Shown here piece by piece: positions 58,666-64,000 of a stretch of 64,000 bases of DNA. The DNA is taken from NCBI RefSeq assembly GCF_000383955.1, contig NZ_KB913013.1:3305694-3369693 (forward strand). Reading direction: 5' to 3'. The translations under genes were made by a program, and so were the position numbers. Position 1 is the stretch's first letter. The number at the start of each line of letters is the position of its first letter. The notes beneath the pieces are model-generated. The model was not told where the DNA came from, did no database searches, and saw only the letters and a program-made list of their open reading frames with translations. Source of the stretch: Rudanella lutea DSM 19387. GTDB lineage: Bacteria > Bacteroidota > Bacteroidia > Cytophagales > Spirosomataceae.

Positions 58666-58690
58666 GTATACAGATAGGTTAGTATATTTG
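58660..58690 (+). promoter_or_regulatory. Promoter of the ECF sigma gene (TTG-N20-TATATTTG)
   Basis: TTG at 58660-58662 lies inside the tsf terminator, and TATATTTG is at 58683-58690, with 20 bp between. The predicted leader is about 75 nt. Confidence 0.7.
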
Positions 58691-58770
58691 AGTCTCCCCT
58701 CGCCCAACCTTCTACATAGAACCGCGTTACTTTTTGGTCTTATCCCGGTCTTATAGGGCAATCTCCACCG

Positions 58771-59370
58771 ATGAAACAGTTGTCAGACGAAGAGCTGGTA
58801 CGTCTTTATGTCGAGACGCAACGGAACCAGTACTTCGAAGCGTTGTACGTCCGTTACTGCGATAAAGTGTATCGTAAATGTCTATCGTTTACGAAAGATC
58901 CCGCGAAAGCGGAAGACTTTACGCACGACATTTTTTTGAAGCTGATTACCAAATTGGGCGGTTTCAAGGAGCAGGCGAAGTTTTCGACCTGGCTTTTCTC
59001 AGTGACCTACAACTACTGCACTGATCACACTCGGGTGCGTCGGGGGGGCGAGGTGCTTGCTGAAAACATGGAGCTTTTGCCCGATTATGGGGATAGTGAC
59101 GAGGCCGAAGTAGCCGAGATGGAAGCAGCCGGGTTGCGAAAAGCAATGGACCGACTGAATGCCGATGAGCGGAGTCTGTTGATGATGAAATATCAGGACG
59201 ATTTCAGTATCCGCGACATCGCTGACATGTCGAACATCACCGAGAGTGCAGTTAAAATGCGCTTAAAAAGAGCGAAAGATAAACTGCGCAAACACTATCT
59301 GGAGGGAATCGTGATGTGGCTTCTGCTGGCCCTGAAATATATAACTACGAAATGGCCTCTGCGCTTCTAA
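58771..59370 (+). CDS. ECF-type RNA polymerase sigma factor with hydrophobic C-terminal tail
   Basis: A 199-aa sigma-70-family factor. Region 2 spans about 15-95 (YRKCLSFTKDPAKAEDFTHDIFLKLI; FSTWLFSVTYNYCTDHTR) and region 4 about 120-175 (LNADERSLLMMKYQDDFSIRD; SAVKMRLKRAKDKLRKHY). The protein continues with GIVMWLLLALKYITTKWPLRF, a hydrophobic tail not usual for ECF factors, which may act as a membrane anchor or bind a membrane partner. No anti-sigma gene is next to it; a 61-aa protein and an MscS channel follow 12 bp later. Confidence 0.93.
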   Translation: MKQLSDEELVRLYVETQRNQYFEALYVRYCDKVYRKCLSFTKDPAKAEDFTHDIFLKLITKLGGFKEQAKFSTWLFSVTYNYCTDHTRVRRGGEVLAENMELLPDYGDSDEAEVAEMEAAGLRKAMDRLNADERSLLMMKYQDDFSIRDIADMSNITESAVKMRLKRAKDKLRKHYLEGIVMWLLLALKYITTKWPLRF

Positions 59371-59382
59371 CCTTGTGTACCC

Positions 59383-59568
59383 ATGCAGAACTTTAAAGAG
59401 CTCGAACCCGAAGATATTTGCCCGCCAAATCTGAAAGATGAGCTGATTTCGGAGATTGACCTGATTCGAAACAGTTTGCGGGTAACTGAGCTCTACGTGG
59501 GCGACTTCCTGAACGTTATTTCCCAGATGTTTTCTTCTCCTGTATCACCAACCACCGTCGATGAGTAA
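59383..59568 (+). CDS. Conserved-looking small protein between sigma factor and MscS
   Basis: A 61-aa acidic, soluble protein with no known domain. It is predicted mostly helical (NLKDELISEIDLIRNSLRVTELYVGDFLNVI). It starts 12 bp after the sigma gene and its stop codon overlaps the MscS start by 8 bp, so it is very likely translated and coupled to the channel. It could be a regulator of either neighbour, which cannot be decided here. Confidence 0.75.
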   Translation: MQNFKELEPEDICPPNLKDELISEIDLIRNSLRVTELYVGDFLNVISQMFSSPVSPTTVDE

Positions 59569-60385
59569 TTTACCTAACATTACCGAAATCCTGATTAACA
59601 CGTTTCAGACCCTGATCAATCAATTTGTTGACTTTGTACCCAAGCTGATCGGGGCAATTGTTATTATGGCCATTGGGGTGTTGGTGGCCAAATCGGTGGC
59701 GGCTATCGTAAGCCGGGTGCTCAAACAAGTGGGCTTCGACCGAATCGGCGATAAACTCAATGATATTGATGTGATCCGGCAATTGCAAACCGAGATCAAG
59801 CTCAGCGAGATCGTTGCCAAAGTACTCTACTATTTTATTCTGTTGGTATTTATTACCGCAGCGACCGAGACACTGGGTATTGCCGCCATTACTAACATGG
59901 TGCTGTCGCTGGTCAATTTTATCCCCAAGCTGGTGGCGGCTGCAATTATGCTGCAAATTGGCGTACTGCTGGCCGATGCCTTGAAAAAAGCGGTCATCTC
60001 TATCTGCCAGACGTTTAAGGTTGCCTCTGGGAAGTTGCTCGGCATGATTGTGTTCTTCTTCTTCCTGATCATCACCATAATCAGCGCTTTGGGGCAGGCT
60101 GGTATCAATACCGAGTTGCTGGAGTCGAGCTTTAACCTGCTGATTGGGGGAATCATCTTCGCGTTTGCGGTGGGCTACGGTATTGCTTCCCGCGATGTAA
60201 TGGCTAATATTCTGTCCTCATTCTATTCGAAAAACCGCTTCAAAGAAGGTCAGATCATTCAGATTGAGGAAGTGAAAGGTACCATCATCAGTATTGATAA
60301 TACCTCGCTGACGCTGCAAACAGGCGAAACCACCACGATTATTCCGCTGCAGGCGCTACAATCGCAAAAAGTGCAAGTGTTTTGA
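59561..60385 (+). CDS. MscS-family mechanosensitive ion channel
   Basis: A 274-aa small-conductance channel that releases solutes under hypo-osmotic stress. Four or five hydrophobic helices precede the pore-lining helix and beta domain: LLIGGIIFAFAVGYGIASRDVMANILSSFY, split here for reading as FAVGYGIASRDVMANIL. The beta segment KGTIISIDNTSLTLQTGET follows. The C-terminus is short (ends KVQVF). Part of the ECF sigma transcript. Confidence 0.9.
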   Translation: MSNLPNITEILINTFQTLINQFVDFVPKLIGAIVIMAIGVLVAKSVAAIVSRVLKQVGFDRIGDKLNDIDVIRQLQTEIKLSEIVAKVLYYFILLVFITAATETLGIAAITNMVLSLVNFIPKLVAAAIMLQIGVLLADALKKAVISICQTFKVASGKLLGMIVFFFFLIITIISALGQAGINTELLESSFNLLIGGIIFAFAVGYGIASRDVMANILSSFYSKNRFKEGQIIQIEEVKGTIISIDNTSLTLQTGETTTIIPLQALQSQKVQVF

Positions 60386-60389
60386 GTAC

Positions 60390-60415
60390 GACCCCGCCCA
60401 CAGGCGGGGTCTTTT
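60390..60415 (+). terminator. Intrinsic terminator after the MscS gene
   Basis: A 9-bp perfect stem (GACCCCGCC / GGCGGGGTC), 4-nt loop, then TTTT. It closes the sigma/61-aa/MscS operon. Confidence 0.88.
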
Positions 60416-60440
60416 GTAAAAGAGTAACCACCATAATTGT

Positions 60441-61394
60441 ATGAAAAAGAGTATACTGGCTGGACTGGCTTTACTAGCCATCGGCACGGCACGGGCGCAG
60501 GAGACGCCTGTGGTCACTCAAAATTTTGGCGATACCCTTAAAGTCAAAAAGGATACCACCTATTGGCAGCGATCATTTAGCGGGGGGGCTAATTTCAATC
60601 AGGCTTCGTTTAGCAACTGGACGGGGGGCGGTATCAACTCCGTAGCCTTAGGACTGGTGATCAGTACCCGCGCGTTATACGAAAAGGGGCGAACGTCGTG
60701 GGACAATACGGGCGATTTTCAGCTTGGCTACGTGAATCAGCGAGGTCTGAGCCGCAAAGCTGCCGATCAGCTGTTTCTCAACTCGGTGCTGGGTCAAAAG
60801 ATTGCCCCCAAGTGGGATATGTTTGCATCGGGCACTTTCAACACGTTTTTTGCTCCCGGTTATCAATACGACAAACTACCTGCCAATCGTACCCGGCAGC
60901 AGATCTCCGGCTTTTTCGCGCCAGCTCAACTGACCTTTGCCTGGGGGGTAGCGTACCGGCCAAACGACTGGTTTTCGCTCCGACTGAGTCCATTTGCGCC
61001 CCGGTTTACGTTCGTGGCCGACGATGCCGTACGGGTACGGGCCGGTGCCGACGGAATCGTGCGGCCCGACCCAACCGCTACTGCTTTTGGGGTGGTGGCT
61101 GGCAAATCTGTCCGGACAGAGTGGCTGGCATTGCAGCTTCAGGCCGCGTTAAACAAAAATATTACGGACAATATTAACATCAACGCCCGCTATCAGACGT
61201 ATGCCAACTACCAGACGCTTGATGCGATTGATCATCGGCTCGATCTGACTGTTGCGGCTAAAATAAATAAGTACCTCAGCACTACGCTGGGAGTAATTGC
61301 GCTTTTCGACAAGGATTTTTCAGAGAACTGGCAGCTGCAGCAAACGTTGGCTATTGGCCTGTCGTATAACGTGACCACATTCCGCAAGAAGTAA
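60441..61394 (+). CDS. DUF3078 outer-membrane-type protein
   Basis: A 317-aa exported protein of the DUF3078 family, specific to Bacteroidota. A signal peptide (ending TARAQ) precedes WQRSFSGGANFNQASFSNWTGGG, the family hallmark, and a series of amphipathic strands consistent with a beta-barrel, ending in an aromatic-rich C-terminus (AIGLSYNVTTFRKK). Function unknown; probably a porin-like or assembly protein. Between two terminators, so monocistronic. Confidence 0.88.
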   Translation: MKKSILAGLALLAIGTARAQETPVVTQNFGDTLKVKKDTTYWQRSFSGGANFNQASFSNWTGGGINSVALGLVISTRALYEKGRTSWDNTGDFQLGYVNQRGLSRKAADQLFLNSVLGQKIAPKWDMFASGTFNTFFAPGYQYDKLPANRTRQQISGFFAPAQLTFAWGVAYRPNDWFSLRLSPFAPRFTFVADDAVRVRAGADGIVRPDPTATAFGVVAGKSVRTEWLALQLQAALNKNITDNININARYQTYANYQTLDAIDHRLDLTVAAKINKYLSTTLGVIALFDKDFSENWQLQQTLAIGLSYNVTTFRKK

Positions 61395-61518
61395 GGTGCT
61401 CGGCAGGGTATTGAGGCAGAGAGTGATGAAATAACTGTTAAAATGTCGGCAAGCTTGTAGACTATTCATATATTTCGCCGTCTCAAAGTCCTGTTAATCA
61501 TCTTAAAAGCTACCTGGT

Positions 61519-61851
61519 ATGTTAAAAGAATTTCGCACGTTTATCGCTCAGGGTAATGTTCTGGATTTGGCCGTAGGGGTTGTTATTGGGGCTGCCTTTG
61601 GCAAAATCACGACTTCGCTCGTCGAAGACATTATCAACCCAATTCTGGGCCTTGCAATAGGCGGTATTGATTTCAGCCAGTTGAAACTTGTGTTGAAAGA
61701 AGCCGTTGGGGAAACGCCCGAAGTGGCCATTCGGTACGGAAATTTCGTGAATGTGGTGATTCAGTTTCTGGTTATTGCCTGGGTTATTTTCATGGTTGTA
61801 AAAGCAGCTAACCGCTTGCGGGCGTCGGAGAGCCCCGAGTCGAAAGCGTAA
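61519..61851 (+). CDS. mscL: Large-conductance mechanosensitive channel
   Basis: A 110-aa pentameric emergency valve. TM1 ([28 protein letters not shown]) carries the gate region, shown here by [17 protein letters not shown]2 is [19 protein letters not shown]. It is about 25 residues shorter than E. coli MscL: the periplasmic loop is short and the C-terminal helical bundle is reduced to a polar tail. Function is likely kept, as the bundle is dispensable in E. coli. Confidence 0.95.
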   Translation: MLKEFRTFIAQGNVLDLAVGVVIGAAFGKITTSLVEDIINPILGLAIGGIDFSQLKLVLKEAVGETPEVAIRYGNFVNVVIQFLVIAWVIFMVVKAANRLRASESPESKA

Positions 61852-61869
61852 TTCGACCTAAATACGATC

Positions 61870-61901
61870 AAAAGCCCCGGCCATCGCGGTCGGGGCTTTT
61901 T
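61870..61901 (+). terminator. Intrinsic terminator after mscL
   Basis: A 13-bp stem with one G-U pair (AAAAGCCCCGGCC / GGTCGGGGCTTTT) and a 5-nt loop, followed by T. It separates mscL from murD. Confidence 0.9.
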
Positions 61902-61909
61902 GTTTTGCG

Positions 61910-61917
61910 TATTTTTG
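61910..61917 (+). promoter_or_regulatory. -7 box TATTTTTG adjacent to the murD start
   Basis: A perfect TAnnTTTG is separated from the murD ATG by five bases (cccgt), the same layout as at pseF, and implies a leaderless or near-leaderless murD message. No TTG at -33. Confidence 0.5.
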
Positions 61918-61922
61918 CCCGT

Positions 61923-63263
61923 ATGGATAGGCAGAAATTAGTAATTCTGGGTGGCGGAGAAAGTGGTGTTGGAGCCGCTCTGCTGGGTAAGGCCAAAGGA
62001 TACGACGTATTTCTCTCTGACCGGGGAGGCCTCAAAGAGCAATACCGCGCCGAAATGGAGGCAAACCAGATCGATTTTGAAGAAGGTACGCACACCGAAG
62101 AGCGCGTATTGGAGGCTACGTTGGTGGTAAAAAGCCCCGGTATTCCTGGCACGGTACCTTTGGTGCAGAAGCTGAAAGCTCAGGGGACGCCCGTTATTTC
62201 GGAGATTGAGTTTGCGGCCCGATACACCCGTGCCCGGCTGGTTGGTATTACCGGAAGCAACGGTAAAACCACGACCACGCTTCTCATTTATCACCTGCTG
62301 AAAACCGCTGGCCTGAATGTCGGGCTCGCGGGTAACATTGGCGATAGCTTCGCCAAGCAGGTGATTAACGATATATTTGATTGGTTTGTGTTGGAAATCA
62401 GTAGCTTCCAGCTCGATGATATGTTCGATACCCGGCTCAATGTAGCGGTGTTGCTGAACATTACCCCCGACCATCTGGATCGCTACAACTACGAATTTCA
62501 ACAGTACGTCGACTCGAAGTTTCGGATTGTGCAGAATATGCAGTCTGACGATGACTTCATTTATTTCGACGGAAACGAACCCATTAAACGCGAATTGGCC
62601 AAACGGTCGATACCGGCTCGCCATTTGCCTATTTCGCTGGAGCGAGCACTGAGCCCCGGCGGCTATTTTCAGAACGGTGAACTGGTGGCGCAGAATGGTG
62701 ATCATGCGTTTACCCTCCCGGTTGCCGATTTGCCATTGAAAGGACCGCACAATGCCATCAACATGTTGTCGGCCATACTGGCGGCCCAGTCGGTTGGGGT
62801 TTCGGCCGACGCCATAGCGCAGGGGCTTCGTACGTTCCAGAACGCGTCGCACCGGCTCGAACCGGCGGGTCAAATAAACGGGGTGTCGTTCATCAACGAT
62901 TCCAAAGCGACTAATGTCGATTCGGTATTTTACGCTCTTGCTAGCATGACCACGCCCACCGTCTGGATTGCTGGTGGGCAGGACAAAGGCAACGATTACA
63001 GCCAGATTGATGCACTGGTGAGCGAACGAGTGAAGGGGCTGATCTGTCTGGGCGTGGATAACCAGAAGTTAGTCGCCCATTTCACGGGACGCGTACCGCA
63101 GATTTTCGAAACGCAAAGTATGACCGAAGCCGTGCAGAAAGGGCTCGAATGGGCAGCCCCCGGCGAGGTGGTACTGTTGTCGCCAGCCTGTGCCAGCTTC
63201 GATCTCTTCCGCAATTATGAAGACCGTGGCGAACAATTCAAACAAGCAGTAAAAGCCCTGTAG
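61923..63263 (+). CDS. murD: UDP-MurNAc-L-alanine--D-glutamate ligase
   Basis: Adds D-Glu to UDP-MurNAc-L-Ala in peptidoglycan synthesis. It has 446 aa from the ATG at 61923 (MDRQKLVILGGGESGVGAALL); the in-frame TTG six codons upstream lies within the promoter region. The Mur-ligase ATP loop GITGSNGKTTTTLL and the SSFQLDDM and NDSKATNVDS motifs are typical. Its TAG stop codon is part of the GTAGAGACGC repeat. The first gene of a murD-ftsW cluster. Confidence 0.96.
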   Translation: MDRQKLVILGGGESGVGAALLGKAKGYDVFLSDRGGLKEQYRAEMEANQIDFEEGTHTEERVLEATLVVKSPGIPGTVPLVQKLKAQGTPVISEIEFAARYTRARLVGITGSNGKTTTTLLIYHLLKTAGLNVGLAGNIGDSFAKQVINDIFDWFVLEISSFQLDDMFDTRLNVAVLLNITPDHLDRYNYEFQQYVDSKFRIVQNMQSDDDFIYFDGNEPIKRELAKRSIPARHLPISLERALSPGGYFQNGELVAQNGDHAFTLPVADLPLKGPHNAINMLSAILAAQSVGVSADAIAQGLRTFQNASHRLEPAGQINGVSFINDSKATNVDSVFYALASMTTPTVWIAGGQDKGNDYSQIDALVSERVKGLICLGVDNQKLVAHFTGRVPQIFETQSMTEAVQKGLEWAAPGEVVLLSPACASFDLFRNYEDRGEQFKQAVKAL

Positions 63264-63346
63264 AGACGCATATTTGCGTCTCCTGACCGGATGGCTTTTG
63301 TTCTAATTTTTGCTGACGCTAATGAGACGCATACTTGCGTCTCTAC
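63262..63346. repeat. Paired GAGACGCA/TGCGTCTC palindromic repeat, copy 2
   Basis: Palindromes at 63263-63282 (GAGACGCAtatTTGCGTCTC) and 63324-63343 (GAGACGCAtacTTGCGTCTC) flank a spacer of about 40 bp with CCGG and GCTGACGC, matching the block at 7290-7400. It sits between murD and ftsW, its second hairpin ending about 10 bp before the ftsW ATG. Confidence 0.85.
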
Positions 63347-63355
63347 ACACAAATT

Positions 63356-64000
63356 ATGACCTTTTCGCTTCGCGATTGGATACGGGACAACCTCAAGGGT
63401 GACCGCCAGATTTGGTGGGTGGTTTTGTTTTTGTCCATCATGAGCGTGCTGGTGGTGTACAGTGCTACCGGCACCATGGCTTACCAGAAAATGCAGGGCA
63501 ATACGGAGTCGTATTTGCTCAAGCACGGCTCGCTGGTCTTGCTGGGGCTGGTGTGTATGTACTTCGCGCACCGGATCAACTACGTGTACTACGCCCGCCT
63601 GTCGCGGTTTGGGATGTGGCTTTCTGTGCCGCTTTTGCTGTGGGCATTTTTTAAGGGAACCAATCTCAACGACGCGTCGCGCTGGGTAACAATCCCGCTC
63701 ATTAACCAGACGTTCCAGCCGTCGGATTTAGCCAAACTGGCCTTAATATCCAATCTGGCGGCTATGCTGGCCAAGCGTCAGCGCGTGGTCTACGAGCCCC
63801 GCGTATTGGTGAATATGATTGTCTGGATCGGGGCTATCTGCGCCCTTATCATACTTTCCAACACGTCTACGGCACTCCTGCTGGGGCTCACCTGCTTTCT
63901 GCTCATGTACATTGGGCGGGTGCCGACTCGCTATCTGGCGGGTATGGTGGTGGTCTGCGTTGTGTTAGGAGGCATCGGTCTGGTGCTCGGACAGCGGTTG
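63356..64000 (+). CDS. ftsW: FtsW/RodA-family septal peptidoglycan polymerase (partial)
   Basis: Starts at the ATG at 63356 and runs off the window after 215 codons. It is a polytopic SEDS glycosyltransferase that polymerises lipid II at the septum. Visible features are the first helix VVLFLSIMSVLVVYSATGTM, the loop GTNLNDASRWVTIPLINQTF and the SEDS motif QPSDLAKLALI. The position after murD is the usual one for ftsW in the division/cell-wall cluster. Confidence 0.95.
   Translation, partial: MTFSLRDWIRDNLKGDRQIWWVVLFLSIMSVLVVYSATGTMAYQKMQGNTESYLLKHGSLVLLGLVCMYFAHRINYVYYARLSRFGMWLSVPLLLWAFFKGTNLNDASRWVTIPLINQTFQPSDLAKLALISNLAAMLAKRQRVVYEPRVLVNMIVWIGAICALIILSNTSTALLLGLTCFLLMYIGRVPTRYLAGMVVVCVVLGGIGLVLGQRL

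Overview
The window reads as a chromosomal segment from a GC-rich member of the Bacteroidota, most likely order Cytophagales and Spirosoma-like. The order and genus are inferred, since no database was searched. The support is a SusC/SusD pair, a type IX secretion (T9SS) plug protein and a T9SS sorting tail, DUF3276 and DUF3078 proteins, several TAnnTTTG -7 promoter boxes (three with TTG exactly 20 bp upstream), and few purine-rich Shine-Dalgarno sites. Coding density is very high. No gap exceeds 300 bp; the longest, 21691-21947, is described. I see no tRNA, rRNA, CRISPR array, prophage or insertion sequence.

Layout. 1-9.2 kb: a polyol-type dehydrogenase, a solo EVE-McrB restriction-like NTPase, a lipoprotein, a large FAD/Fe-S oxidoreductase, ahcY, and an MNT nucleotidyltransferase whose HEPN partner survives only as a 33-residue stub. 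9.3-16.6 kb: an SGNH hydrolase with murF, a ten-motif FG-GAP protein carrying a T9SS tail, an acidic small protein, an EamA transporter and the T9SS plug protein. 16.8-20 kb: a 1056-residue SGNH/beta-propeller/HEAT/cytochrome c fusion. 20-21.7 kb: ychF and a DUF3276 protein.

21.9-36.5 kb is the most unusual block: an apparent eight-gene operon of SusC, SusD, a membrane/cytochrome/DUF1549-DUF1553 fusion, DUF1501, a second cytochrome/DUF1549-DUF1553 protein, a second DUF1501, and a membrane/cytochrome/LRR fusion. It joins outer-membrane nutrient import to planctomycete-type cytochrome proteins of unknown function. 36.7-41.8 kb: rlpA, a structured leader, a DUF58 protein, a thioredoxin-like lipid-envelope protein, a YdcF protein and pfkA.

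41.9-51.3 kb is a nine-gene minus-strand surface-glycan operon: pseF, pseG, pseH, an S74 self-processing protein, pseI, a flippase, an FkbM methyltransferase and two glycosyltransferases. It makes and uses pseudaminic acid but lacks pseB and pseC. 51.5-55.4 kb: a polytopic membrane protein and a fused enoyl-CoA hydratase/3-hydroxyacyl-CoA dehydrogenase. 55.5-58.6 kb: rplM-rpsI-rpsB-tsf. 58.7-64 kb: an ECF sigma factor, a 61-residue protein, an MscS channel, a DUF3078 protein, mscL, murD and the start of ftsW, which runs off the window.

A striking background feature is a set of at least seven long inverted repeats at gene junctions. Their arms are low-complexity, 7-8 bp periodic sequence, and most differ in sequence from locus to locus. 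Two palindromic repeat families accompany them: GAGACGCA...TGCGTCTC pairs, and AGATGWCATCT in four copies.
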